A stretch of DNA of 64,000 bases, taken from the NCBI RefSeq assembly GCF_017813235.1, contig NZ_JAGISH010000015.1:1-64000 (forward strand), in the 5' to 3' direction. Source of the stretch: Sagittula salina. GTDB taxonomy: Bacteria; Pseudomonadota; Alphaproteobacteria; Rhodobacterales; Rhodobacteraceae. Position 1 is the first letter of the stretch; the number at the start of each line of letters is the position of its first letter. Below are positions 15,687 to 24,466 of this stretch, in pieces. The notes below the pieces were generated by a model. It was not told the origin of the DNA. It ran no database searches and worked only from the letters and a program-made list of their open reading frames with translations. The position numbers and the translations under genes are program-made.

Positions 15687-17660
15687 ATGGCAGAAGGCAT
15701 CCATTACTCCATCGAGGACGGCGTGGCCGTGCTGAGTGTCGACCATCCGCCGGTCAACGCGCTCAGTCACGCGGTGCGAGTTGGGATGGCTGCGGCGCTC
15801 GACCGGGCGGAGGCGGACCCCATGGTGAAGGCTGTGGTGCTGATAGGCTCGGGGCCGACTTTTCCGGCGGGTGCGGATCTGACCGAGTATGAAAGCGGGC
15901 TGAAGGCGCCATACCTGCGGGAAATCTGCGCCCGCTTCGAAGACAGCCCCCATCCGTTCGTAGCAGCATTGCACGGCACGGTCTATGGCGGCGGGCTGGA
16001 ACTGGCGCTGGCGGCGCATTACCGCGTGGCCCAGGCAGGCGCGCGTGCCAGCTTGCCCGAAGTGCGCATGGGGCTGACGCCCTCGGCCGGGGCGACGCAG
16101 CGCTTGCCGCGCCTTGTCGGCACGCCGCTGGCGCTGGACATGATGATAACTGGTGGCACGCTGGCGCTGGATAGTGGAGCGGGGCGCGCACTGGTGGATG
16201 ACATATGCGAGCGGGACCTGCGCGCCCATGCGGTGGCCTTTGCGCGGACCCTTATCGAGGCCGGGCGGGGACCGCGTCCGACCCGTGAAATGCGCGGGAT
16301 GTTCGAGGACTATGCCGCCCACGCCGACGCGCTGACTGGCAAGCGGGCAAAGCTTGGAGCGGAGGAGGGGGCCGAGGCGCAGGTGCTGCATCTCGCGGAG
16401 GCCGCGGCGCTGCTGCCCTTCGAGACGGGTGTCGCCATGGAGCAGGACGCTTTCGAGATCTGCCTCGCCTCGGACGCGGCACGGGCCTTGCGCCATGCAT
16501 TCACCGCTGAACGCCTGGCACGCCGCTTTGCCCTGCCCAAAGGTACCGTCGGGCCTGAGATTCGCCGCATCGCGGTGCTGGGGCCGGGCCCGCTGGCCAT
16601 GCAGATCACCATTGCGGCGCTGAACGCCGGCGTCGGCGTGCACTGGGGCGCGTCGGATCCGGAAAAGCTGTGCGAAGGGGTGGAGCAATTGCGCGACGTC
16701 TTTGCCGCCGGTGTGAAGGGCGGTGGCCTATCGGCGGAGCAGGGCCGCGCGCGGATGCAATTGCTGCAGTGGGGAGAGAGCGCCGAGATGATCGGCGGCA
16801 CGGATATGGTTTTGCTTGCAGCGCGCGGGCAGGGCGAAGTGCCCGCACCGCGCGGGACGATCCGGGCGGTGGCCATGTCGGGCCGGGTCGACGACCTTGG
16901 CCTGCGTTTTGCGCCGCCGGTGTTCTCCACCCGGCTGATGGAGGTGGTGCAGGGCCCGCAGGGGACGGCGGAGCAGGCGGCCTACGGTCTTGCGCTGGCA
17001 GAGCGGATGCACCGGGTGCCGGTGCACGTGCGATCCACCGGGGCAAGTATCGCGGGGCGGCTGTCCGCTGCGCTGCATCGGGCGGCGGATGCTTTGCTGG
17101 ACCTCGGCGCCGATCCCTATGCGGTCGACGCGGCGGTCGAAGGCTGGGGCTGGGCACGCCCCCCCTTCCGCATGCGGGACATGGGAGGACTCGATGACCT
17201 GGCGCTGGCGGAGCGGGACGAAGCGGCGGAAAACTGGTCGGCGCTGATGATCGATGTCGGGCGCCGTGGCTGGGTGACGGGCAAGGGGTTCTACGACTGG
17301 AAGGATGACGGACCGGAACCTTCGGGGGCCGTGAAGCGGCTTCTGAACGGCTTGCGCGCGCCGCGCGCGATCCCGCCGGAAGACATGGTGCAGTTGCTGG
17401 TCGGCGCGATGGCCAACGAAGGCGCGCGGATGCTGGCGGAGGGCATGGCGCTGAAGGCCTCAGATATCGACGCGGTGGCGATCCTGGCGCAGGACTTTCC
17501 ACGTGCGAAAGGTGGACCGATGATGGCGGCGGAGCAGTGGGGAATGCTGAAGGTGATGAAGCGGCTGGAGAGGCTGGCGCATCCCGACCGCGCCTTTTGG
17601 ACGCCGGAGGCCGCATGGGCGGAGCACATAAAGTACGGCCGAACCTTCCTGTCGCGGTAA
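15687..17660 (+). CDS. FadB/FadJ-like enoyl-CoA hydratase / 3-hydroxyacyl-CoA dehydrogenase
   Basis: This 657-residue protein has an N-terminal crotonase domain (about 1-190) and a C-terminal 3-hydroxyacyl-CoA dehydrogenase region (about 290-650). The crotonase half keeps the oxyanion-hole region and both Glu positions (GGGLELALA and LPEVRMGLTPSAGATQRLPR). The dehydrogenase half looks degenerate. The dinucleotide loop is GPGPLA instead of GxGxxG, the acidic residue after the second strand is replaced (WGASDP), and the catalytic His of the usual MHFF motif is Arg (LRFAPP). It may act mainly as a hydratase in beta-oxidation. Start chosen at the ATG giving MAEGIHYS; its ribosome binding site is weak. 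Confidence 0.85.
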   Translation: MAEGIHYSIEDGVAVLSVDHPPVNALSHAVRVGMAAALDRAEADPMVKAVVLIGSGPTFPAGADLTEYESGLKAPYLREICARFEDSPHPFVAALHGTVYGGGLELALAAHYRVAQAGARASLPEVRMGLTPSAGATQRLPRLVGTPLALDMMITGGTLALDSGAGRALVDDICERDLRAHAVAFARTLIEAGRGPRPTREMRGMFEDYAAHADALTGKRAKLGAEEGAEAQVLHLAEAAALLPFETGVAMEQDAFEICLASDAARALRHAFTAERLARRFALPKGTVGPEIRRIAVLGPGPLAMQITIAALNAGVGVHWGASDPEKLCEGVEQLRDVFAAGVKGGGLSAEQGRARMQLLQWGESAEMIGGTDMVLLAARGQGEVPAPRGTIRAVAMSGRVDDLGLRFAPPVFSTRLMEVVQGPQGTAEQAAYGLALAERMHRVPVHVRSTGASIAGRLSAALHRAADALLDLGADPYAVDAAVEGWGWARPPFRMRDMGGLDDLALAERDEAAENWSALMIDVGRRGWVTGKGFYDWKDDGPEPSGAVKRLLNGLRAPRAIPPEDMVQLLVGAMANEGARMLAEGMALKASDIDAVAILAQDFPRAKGGPMMAAEQWGMLKVMKRLERLAHPDRAFWTPEAAWAEHIKYGRTFLSR

Positions 17661-17702
17661 CCCGCCGGGCGCGTCTTGCTCCGTCCGGGTCAGCGAACAG
17701 GG

Positions 17703-17918
17703 CTACTTCAGGAAAATGCCGAGGATCACAATCATCAGGCCGATGGTGGACAGGAACAGCGCCCCCATATTCAACGCCACCACACTGCGCACCACGGCGC
17801 GCAATTCTTCCTCCGGCAGGCCCGCCTTGCGTGCGCGCCAGACCTTGATGATGCACCACGTCAGTCCGGCGAGCCCTACCAGCGATACCGCCGCCCCGAT
17901 CCAGATCAGCCAGCCCAT
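17703..17918 (-). CDS. Small two-helix membrane protein
   Basis: This 71-residue protein has hydrophobic segments at about 3-25 and 48-70 separated by a charged loop (KVWRARKAGLPEEELRAVVR). No family is recognised with certainty. It sits alone on the minus strand between the FadB-like gene and the DUF2312 gene, with its 3' end facing the FadB-like gene. Confidence 0.6.
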   Translation of the reverse strand: MGWLIWIGAAVSLVGLAGLTWCIIKVWRARKAGLPEEELRAVVRSVVALNMGALFLSTIGLMIVILGIFLK

Positions 17919-18050
17919 GGCGCATACCCCTCTTGCAGATGCGGACCCCGCCTAATGCAGCCCCTTGCGCCGCGCAACCCCTTGATGCTCACGGCGCCCG
18001 CCTGTATTCCGTGCCGCAATTCCCCCGGACATCCTCTCAGGAGACGACAG

Positions 18051-18308
18051 ATGCAGGATACGCCCAGTGACAGCTATGGCATCGCGGCCGGTGAGCTGAC
18101 GCAGTTCATCGAGCGCGTCGAACGGCTCGAAGAAGAAAAGAAGGAGGTCGCCGAGCAGATCAAGGAAGTCATGGCGGAGGCAAAGGGCCGCGGCTATGAT
18201 ACCAAGGTCATGCGCAAGGTGATTTCCCTGCGCAAGCGCAGTGCCGACGACATCGCCGAGGAAGAGGCGGTGCTGGAGATGTACAAGGCCGCGCTGGGCA
18301 TGGCCTGA
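18051..18308 (+). CDS. DUF2312 protein, chromosomal copy
   Basis: This 85-residue, highly charged, mostly helical protein (GIAAGELTQFIERVERLEEE) belongs to the DUF2312 family, widespread in alphaproteobacteria and of unknown function. An AGGAGA site precedes the ATG. A second copy at 30614-30877 in the prophage matches it at all but four positions over the last 76 residues. A clear intrinsic terminator follows. Confidence 0.9.
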   Translation: MQDTPSDSYGIAAGELTQFIERVERLEEEKKEVAEQIKEVMAEAKGRGYDTKVMRKVISLRKRSADDIAEEEAVLEMYKAALGMA

Positions 18309-18395
18309 GGCGCCGGACGGACTTTGCGGGGCGGGCGATCATCGTCTGAAGGTCCCCGCAAAGGTCTGGACAGGTGCCAGCTGAAAATGTACGGA

Positions 18396-18425
18396 AGGGC
18401 GCCCCCCCGGAGGCGCTCTTTTTTT
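18396..18425 (+). terminator. Intrinsic terminator after DUF2312
   Basis: Arms AGGGCGCC and GGCGCTCT (one wobble pair) with a C-rich loop are followed by seven T. It lies about 90 bases after the DUF2312 stop. Confidence 0.75.
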
Positions 18426-18555
18426 ATGCTGTGCACGGCTTTGTCGCAAAAAGCCCCGGGAGGTGATTGATCCGGGGGAAAGCGCAGTCTAGCCTCGTAA
18501 CACGGACAAGGAGAGGGGCGCGCGGCGGAATCCGCGGCGCCAGAGCGGGGGCTGA

Positions 18556-19980
18556 ATGGCTGACAGGCCGATCTTCGACGAGATGACTGGACTGGGCGAC
18601 GAGGTTCGCCAGCCTTACGCGAATTTCCACGGCTGGTTCGAGGGTGAGGATCCGAGACACCTGCGCGCCAAACAGCGCGAGGCGGAGGAACTCTTTCGCC
18701 TGACGGGGATCACGTTCAACGTCTACGGCCGCGCCGAGGCGGAGGAACGGCTCATTCCCTTCGACATCATCCCGCGCATCATCGCCGGGCGGGAATGGCA
18801 GCGCCTCAGCCGCGGGATCGAACAGCGGGTGCGCGCGCTCAACGCGTTCCTGTACGACATCTACCATGGGCAGGAGATCATCAAGGCGGGCCGCATCCCG
18901 CAAGACATGATCTCTCGCAATGACGCCTTCGAGCCGCAGATGATCGGGGTCACCCCACCGGGCCGCGTCTACACCCACATCGTGGGTATCGACCTCGTGC
19001 GTACCGGGCCGGACCAGTTCTATGTGCTGGAGGACAACGGTCGCACGCCCTCCGGTGTCAGCTACATGCTGGAAAACCGCGAGACCATGCTGCAGATGTT
19101 CCCGGAGCTTTTCACGCGCAACCGCGTGCAGCCGGTGCAAACCTATCCGACGGACCTGCTGAATTCGCTGTCGGCCTGCGCGCCCGACTGCGCCGAGGGC
19201 AAGCCCTGTGTGGCGGTGATGACGCCGGGCATCTACAACTCCGCCTATTTCGAACACGCATTCCTTGCCGATCAGATGGGCGTGGAGCTGGTCGAGGGCA
19301 ACGACATGCGCGTCATGGACGGGCGGCTCTGCATGCGAACGACGCAGGGCTACAAGCCCATCGACGTGATCTACCGCCGCATCGACGACGCCTTCCTCGA
19401 TCCGCTGAACTTCAATCCCGAAAGCGCGCTGGGCGTGCCGGGAATCATGGACGTCTATCGCGCTGGCAGGCTGACCATCGCGAACGCGCCGGGCACCGGC
19501 ATCTGCGACGACAAGGCAATCTACAGCTACATGCCGGAAATCGTCGAGTTCTACACCGGCGAGCGGCCTTTGCTGGAAAACGTCCCCACCTGGCGCTGTG
19601 CCGAACCCGCCGCGCTCGCCTATGTTCTCGACAACCTCAAGGAACTGGTGGTCAAGGAGGTGCACGGTTCCGGCGGCTATGGCATGCTGATCGGCCCGAC
19701 ATCATCGAAAAAGGAACTGAGCGATTTCCGCAAGAAACTGATGGCGCGGCCCTCCAACTACATCGCGCAACCGACGCTGGCGCTGTCCACGGTGCCGATC
19801 TTCACCAAGGCGGGGCTCAGTCCGCGCCACGTGGATCTGCGTCCCTATGTGCTGGTCAGTCCGCAGGGGATCAACATCACGCCGGGCGGCCTGACCCGCG
19901 TGGCGCTGAAGAAGGGTTCGCTCGTGGTGAATTCCAGCCAGGGCGGCGGAACCAAGGACACCTGGGTGCTGGAAGACTGA
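18556..19980 (+). CDS. Circularly permuted ATP-grasp protein
   Basis: This 474-residue protein of the circularly permuted ATP-grasp type 2 family has motifs FYVLEDNGRTPSGVSYMLEN, VVKEVHGSGGYGM and HVDLRPYVLV for ATP and metal binding. It probably forms an amide or peptide-like bond. It heads a set with an alpha-E protein (next, overlapping by one base), a transglutaminase-like protein and a proteasome-type Anbu peptidase. This combination is conserved in many bacteria and is thought to make and degrade a small peptide product. A GGGGGC sequence precedes the start. Confidence 0.9.
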   Translation: MADRPIFDEMTGLGDEVRQPYANFHGWFEGEDPRHLRAKQREAEELFRLTGITFNVYGRAEAEERLIPFDIIPRIIAGREWQRLSRGIEQRVRALNAFLYDIYHGQEIIKAGRIPQDMISRNDAFEPQMIGVTPPGRVYTHIVGIDLVRTGPDQFYVLEDNGRTPSGVSYMLENRETMLQMFPELFTRNRVQPVQTYPTDLLNSLSACAPDCAEGKPCVAVMTPGIYNSAYFEHAFLADQMGVELVEGNDMRVMDGRLCMRTTQGYKPIDVIYRRIDDAFLDPLNFNPESALGVPGIMDVYRAGRLTIANAPGTGICDDKAIYSYMPEIVEFYTGERPLLENVPTWRCAEPAALAYVLDNLKELVVKEVHGSGGYGMLIGPTSSKKELSDFRKKLMARPSNYIAQPTLALSTVPIFTKAGLSPRHVDLRPYVLVSPQGINITPGGLTRVALKKGSLVVNSSQGGGTKDTWVLED

Positions 19981-20924
19981 TGCTGGGAAAAACCGCCAAC
20001 GGCCTGTTCTGGATGTACCGCCAGCTCGAGCGGGCAGAGAACATCGCGCGCCTGATCGAAACCGGTCAGCGCATCGCGCTCACCCGTCTCGGCAGTACGG
20101 AGGAAGAGTGGAAATCCGTGCTTCAGACCTCCGGCTCGCTCGCAGGCTACTACGAGCACCTCGGAGACGAGATCACCCGCGACCACGCCGTCGACTGGTT
20201 GTTGCGGTCGAAGGACAATCCCGGTTCGGTGATGTCCTGCATCGCGCAGGCGCGGCATAACGCCCGTCTGGTGCGCACGGCAATCACCACGGAGGTCTGG
20301 GAGGCCACGAATACCGCCTACATGACGGCAAAAGACCAGTTGGCGCGAAAGGTGGCCGATCGTGATCTGCCTGGCGTTCTGCGGATGTTGCGCCAGCGGA
20401 CCGGCATGGTACGGGGCACGACGCATGGCACGATGCTGCGCAACGAGATCTACGACTTTGCCCGCATCGGTACCTTTCTGGAACGCGCCGACAATACCGC
20501 GCGCATCATCGATGTGAAATATTACGTGCTGTTGCCGTCGGTGATGTCGGTGGGGTCCTCGATAGACAACGTGCAGTGGGAAATCCTGCTGCGCTCCGTA
20601 TCCGGGCGCGGCGGCTTTCGGATGGCCTACGGGGCCCAGACCGACCCGCACGATATCGCGCAGTTCCTGATCCTCGACCGGCGGATGCCGCGTAGCCTCG
20701 CCTTCTGCATCGGCAAGATCATCGACAACATGGCGTATCTGTCGGCGGATTACGGCGGCCAACTGCCATGCTGCGTAATGGCGGAGGAGGTGCAGCAGAA
20801 GTATCTGCGCCTGTCGATCGACGAGGTGTTCGAATACGGGCTCCACGAATACATCCAGAAGATGCTGGGTGAAATGGCCGCTCTCGGGCGGCAGATCGAA
20901 ATCGACTACCGGTTCTACGAGTGA
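19980..20924 (+). CDS. Alpha-E domain protein
   Basis: This 314-residue, largely helical protein begins MLGKTANGLFWMYRQLERAE, typical of the alpha-E family that always accompanies circularly permuted ATP-grasp genes. Its ATG overlaps the last base of the ATP-grasp stop codon, so the two are translationally coupled. Its biochemical role is not established; a partner of the ATP-grasp enzyme is the usual inference. Confidence 0.9.
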   Translation: MLGKTANGLFWMYRQLERAENIARLIETGQRIALTRLGSTEEEWKSVLQTSGSLAGYYEHLGDEITRDHAVDWLLRSKDNPGSVMSCIAQARHNARLVRTAITTEVWEATNTAYMTAKDQLARKVADRDLPGVLRMLRQRTGMVRGTTHGTMLRNEIYDFARIGTFLERADNTARIIDVKYYVLLPSVMSVGSSIDNVQWEILLRSVSGRGGFRMAYGAQTDPHDIAQFLILDRRMPRSLAFCIGKIIDNMAYLSADYGGQLPCCVMAEEVQQKYLRLSIDEVFEYGLHEYIQKMLGEMAALGRQIEIDYRFYE

Positions 20925-20928
20925 TGAC

Positions 20929-21726
20929 ATGCGGCTGAAGATTTCCCACACCACACGCTATCGCTTCGAGGTTCCGGTGACCTTCGGGCTGCAACAGCTG
21001 CGCCTGCGCCCACGCTCGCGCCGGGATCAGCAGGTCATCCGCTGGGACATGACACTGGAGGGGGCGACTCATCAACTCTCCTACGAGGATCACCATGGCA
21101 ACTACGTGGACCTCATCGGCTTCGATCGCGACTGCACCGAATTATCCGTCCGTTGCGAGGGCGAAGTGGAGATCGGCGAGGCGCATGGTGTCATCGGGCG
21201 CCACGTCGGGTTGGTGCCTCTCTGGCTTTACCAACGGGTAACGCCCCGGACAAAGGCCGGCCCGGCGGTGAAGGCGCTGCTGAAGTCGGTGGAAGGGGGC
21301 ACCGTTCTGGGCCGCTGCCACGCACTGATGCCCGCCATCGCGGAGGCTGTCGCCTACGAGACCGGCAGTTCCGAAAGCCACTGGACCGCGGAGGAGGCGC
21401 TGACCGAGGGCCGTGGCGTCTGTCAGGACCACGCCCATGTGTTGATCGCCTGCGCGCGCGAAGCGGGCTGGCCCGCGCGCTACGTGTCAGGGTATCTGAT
21501 GATGGATGACCGCACCGCACAGGATGCCATGCACGCCTGGGCAGAGGTTCACGTCCCCGACCTTGGCTGGGTGGGGTTCGACCCGGCGAACGCCATGTCG
21601 CCGGACGAACATTACGTGCGTGTGGCGCTGGGGCTGGACTATGGCGATGCCGCTCCGGTCAACGGCCGCCGCGTCGGGGGGGAGGGCGAGAGCCTCGAAG
21701 TCGCCATAGAGATCGCGCAGCAGTGA
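20929..21726 (+). CDS. Transglutaminase-like cysteine protein
   Basis: This 265-residue protein has an N-terminal beta-rich bacterial transglutaminase-like domain (MRLKISHTTRYRFEVPV) and a transglutaminase/protease core. The catalytic triad is C165 (GRGVCQDHAH), H202 (MHAWAEV) and D218 (GFDPAN). The start at 20929 lies 4 bases after the alpha-E stop, in one operon. It probably cleaves or transfers the peptide made by the ATP-grasp/alpha-E pair. Confidence 0.9.
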   Translation: MRLKISHTTRYRFEVPVTFGLQQLRLRPRSRRDQQVIRWDMTLEGATHQLSYEDHHGNYVDLIGFDRDCTELSVRCEGEVEIGEAHGVIGRHVGLVPLWLYQRVTPRTKAGPAVKALLKSVEGGTVLGRCHALMPAIAEAVAYETGSSESHWTAEEALTEGRGVCQDHAHVLIACAREAGWPARYVSGYLMMDDRTAQDAMHAWAEVHVPDLGWVGFDPANAMSPDEHYVRVALGLDYGDAAPVNGRRVGGEGESLEVAIEIAQQ

Positions 21727-21858
21727 CGGCGGCCCTGGTCACGGGCCACCGTATGGCGCCCCCGCGTCGCCAAGTCGCGAAGGTTGACTCCACATGGTGC
21801 TTGATTGCCCGCCTCGGCGTACCCTAAACGGGACTGCGGCGAGTCAAAGGGACCGACA

Positions 21859-22596
21859 ATGACCTATTGCGTGGGCATGATGCTGAACCGTGGACTGGTG
21901 TTCATGTCCGATACCCGCACCAATGCGGGGCTCGACAACATTTCCACGTTCCGCAAGATGACGATCTGGGAAGACGAGGGCGAGCGCTGCATCACGCTGA
22001 TGAGCGCCGGTAACCTCGCCACCACGCAGGCCGTGGTCTCCGAACTTGACGAACGGCTGAAGGCGCCTTCGGAGCGGTCGCCCTCGCTTCTGGCGGTTCC
22101 GTCCATGTTTCAGGCCGCGCGGCTGGTGGGGGAAACCCTGCGCGAGATCATCGACCGGCAGGCGCAATCCGGCCAGCGCGCCGACACTGCCTTCAATGCG
22201 ACGCTGCTGCTGGGGGGGCAGATCGGGGATAACCCGCCGCGCCTCTTCCTGATCTATCCGGAGGGCAATTTCATCGAGGCTGGCGAGGACACGCCGTTTT
22301 TTCAAACCGGCGAGATCAAGTACGGTCGACCGATCCTCGTGCGCGCCTATGAACCCGACATGAGCTTCGAGGACGCGATGAAGCTGCTGCTCGTCAGTTT
22401 CGATTCGACGATAAAGGCCAATCTGACCGTAGGCCTGCCCTTCGATTTCCACTGCTACGAGACCGACAGCCTGAAGACGGGCCGCATCGGGCGCGTCACT
22501 GCCGAAGATCCCTACTTCCAGACCATCAGTCAGGGCTGGGGACAGGCGCTGAAAGAGACACTCGACAGTCTGGAAACCTTCACGTTCGAGGACTGA
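21859..22596 (+). CDS. Anbu-type proteasome-related peptidase
   Basis: This 245-residue protein starts MTYCVGMMLNRGLVFMSDTR. After removal of Met the N-terminal Thr would be the nucleophile, as in Anbu (ancestral beta subunit). The MSAGNLATTQ stretch matches the proteasome beta fold. Anbu forms helical or ring assemblies and typically sits beside the ATP-grasp, alpha-E and transglutaminase genes, as here. A 132-base gap to the transglutaminase gene contains a possible weak promoter (TTGATT, 17 bases, CTAAAC at 21801-21829). Confidence 0.88.
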   Translation: MTYCVGMMLNRGLVFMSDTRTNAGLDNISTFRKMTIWEDEGERCITLMSAGNLATTQAVVSELDERLKAPSERSPSLLAVPSMFQAARLVGETLREIIDRQAQSGQRADTAFNATLLLGGQIGDNPPRLFLIYPEGNFIEAGEDTPFFQTGEIKYGRPILVRAYEPDMSFEDAMKLLLVSFDSTIKANLTVGLPFDFHCYETDSLKTGRIGRVTAEDPYFQTISQGWGQALKETLDSLETFTFED

Positions 22597-22702
22597 CGCA
22601 GACGCTTCCGTCAAAGCGGTGCCCTCTTGCTTCTTCTTGGCAGCAATACTCAGGGCGCTGGGGCGCTGGGGCAGGGCTTCGCAGCGCGGATCGCGCGCTG
22701 TC

Positions 22703-23617
22703 TCAGTCCAGCACCACGATTCCGGAATGCTTCGATTTGTGTTCCGGCTCGACGTGGATCGTCACCCGGCTTTCGGGGACGGCGTCGTGCATCGCGTGCT
22801 CCACCCGGTCGCAGATCTCATGGGCGTCGAAGACGGTCATTTCACCGGGTACGACAAGGTGGAATTCCACGAAGGTGGCAGATCCCGCGTGCCGTGTCCG
22901 CAGGTCGTGCGCCTCTACTGCGCCGATTGCATTTTCCGCGATGACCTCGCGAATGCGGGAAAGATCGGCTTCCGGGACAGCTTCGTCCAGCAAGCCGCTG
23001 AGCGAGGCGCTCATGACGTGCCAGCCGGACCAGAGAATGTTGACCGCCACCAGCGCCGCCATCGCCGCATCCAGCGCCCACCATCCGGTCACCAGCGCCA
23101 GCCCGACGCCCACCGCGACCCCGAAGGAAGTCACGACATCCGTCCACAGATGTTTGCCGTCCGCCACCAGTGCGGGTGACTTCAGCGCACGCCCGCGCCG
23201 CATGAGAACAAAGGCCCATGCCCCATTCAGCACCGTGGCAAAACCATTGATCGCGAGGCCCGAAAAAGGCGCCTGCATGGCGCGGGGAGCCTGCGCCGCG
23301 CCCCAGGCTTCATGAAGGATGAAAAGCGCGGCAACGATAATCATGACACCTTCGAGCACGGCAGAGAAATATTCTGCCTTGTGATGGCCAAAGGGATGCT
23401 GCTGGTCCGCCGGGCGGGAGGCCACGTTGATCGCCACCAGCGCGGCAAAGGCGGTGGCGAGGTTCACCGTGCTTTCCAGCGCGTCCGAGAGCAGTGCCAC
23501 GGAGCCGGTCAGCGACCACGCCAGCGTCTTCAGCGCCAACACGATACATCCCAGAACGAGGCTGCCCACCGCCAACCGCAGCTTTCCGTTCGGCGGGCTG
23601 TTGTCTGTGCTGGCCAT
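22703..23617 (-). CDS. Cation diffusion facilitator (CDF) metal transporter
   Basis: This 304-residue inner-membrane protein exports divalent metal ions by proton exchange. Metal-site motifs are SDALESTVN in the second membrane segment and KHLWTDVVTS in the fifth; HPFGHHKAEYFS lies between the second and third segments. The C-terminal cytoplasmic domain ends in a His-rich tail. The first metal-site motif has Ser-Asp then Glu-Ser, close to the Zn/Fe/Mn group; the exact metal is not certain. The ATG at 23617 has a GAGG site; a longer start at 23731 gives an unlikely basic extension. Confidence 0.9.
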   Translation of the reverse strand: MASTDNSPPNGKLRLAVGSLVLGCIVLALKTLAWSLTGSVALLSDALESTVNLATAFAALVAINVASRPADQQHPFGHHKAEYFSAVLEGVMIIVAALFILHEAWGAAQAPRAMQAPFSGLAINGFATVLNGAWAFVLMRRGRALKSPALVADGKHLWTDVVTSFGVAVGVGLALVTGWWALDAAMAALVAVNILWSGWHVMSASLSGLLDEAVPEADLSRIREVIAENAIGAVEAHDLRTRHAGSATFVEFHLVVPGEMTVFDAHEICDRVEHAMHDAVPESRVTIHVEPEHKSKHSGIVVLD

Positions 23618-23746
23618 GGCGATCCTCTTTCCGGATGCGGTCGGGATACAGGGCGTGAAGGGGCGGCTCAACCACCTGATGTCGCGAATACGCCGCGCGC
23701 TGCATTTGCCGATGAAATGCGCGGTGCGCATTGGGCAGATGGCTGG

Positions 23747-23774
23747 AAAACAAAGAGGGCGGCCCCGGCCGCCC
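23747..23774 (-). terminator. Intrinsic terminator of efp
   Basis: A perfect 8-base stem (GGGCGGCC and GGCCGCCC) with a 2-base loop is followed on the minus strand by TCTTTGTTTT. It lies about 27 bases after the efp stop codon and separates efp from the CDF gene on the same strand. Confidence 0.8.
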
Positions 23775-23800
23775 CCGATCCGGTCAGGCGTGGCGGGACC

Positions 23801-24367
23801 TCAGTCCTTGGCGCGCTCGACGTAAGAATTGTCGGCCGTGTTGATGACCACGCGGGTGCCGACGGCGATATGCGGCGGCACCATGATGCGCACGCCCACG
23901 TTGGTGATGGCGGGCTTGTAGGACGAAGAGGCGGTCTGGCCCTTCACCACCGGCTCGGTCTCCGTGACTTCGACAGTGACACGCTGCGGCAGTTCGAGAG
24001 AGATCGGGTTTCCTTCGAAGGTCAACAACATCACGCGGGTGCCCGGCTCGAGAAAGGCCGCCGAATCGCCGATCACGTCGGGGGTGGCGGCGACCTGTTC
24101 GTAGGTCTCGGGGTTCATGAAGTGGTAGCCTTCGGCATCGTCATAGAGGAAATCCCACTCGCGCTCGTCCACGGTGGCCTTCTCGACCTGTTCCGTGGTC
24201 TTCCAGCGTTCGCTGGTCTTCACCCCGTCGGAAATGCGGCGCATGTCGACCGAGGTCGTCGGCGTGCCCTTGCCGGGGTGGAAGTTCTCGGCCTTTAGCA
24301 CGACGTAGAGCTGACCGTCCTTGTCGACGACGTTGCCCTTGCGGAGAGAGGAAGCGATGACTTTCAC
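23801..24367 (-). CDS. efp: Translation elongation factor P
   Basis: This 188-residue protein has the three-domain EF-P fold. The conserved loop FHPGKGTP contains the lysine (K33) that is modified with beta-lysine, matching Lys34 of E. coli EF-P. The C-terminal signature VPPHIAVGTRVVINT is complete. The start is GTG at 24367 (GTGAAAGTCATC); an ATG start in this frame would add a long non-homologous extension. EF-P rescues ribosomes stalled at polyproline. It is divergent from the gene for its modifying enzyme, with 99 bases between starts. Confidence 0.96.
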   Translation of the reverse strand: MKVIASSLRKGNVVDKDGQLYVVLKAENFHPGKGTPTTSVDMRRISDGVKTSERWKTTEQVEKATVDEREWDFLYDDAEGYHFMNPETYEQVAATPDVIGDSAAFLEPGTRVMLLTFEGNPISLELPQRVTVEVTETEPVVKGQTASSSYKPAITNVGVRIMVPPHIAVGTRVVINTADNSYVERAKD

Positions 24368-24466
24368 GGACTGTTCCTTGCCAATGACGGGTGCGCCGAC
24401 TAAGCGCCGGATTGATGGCGGACCTACCCGATTGCCGGGCGGATTTCCAGTTCGGAGGTGAGGAGA

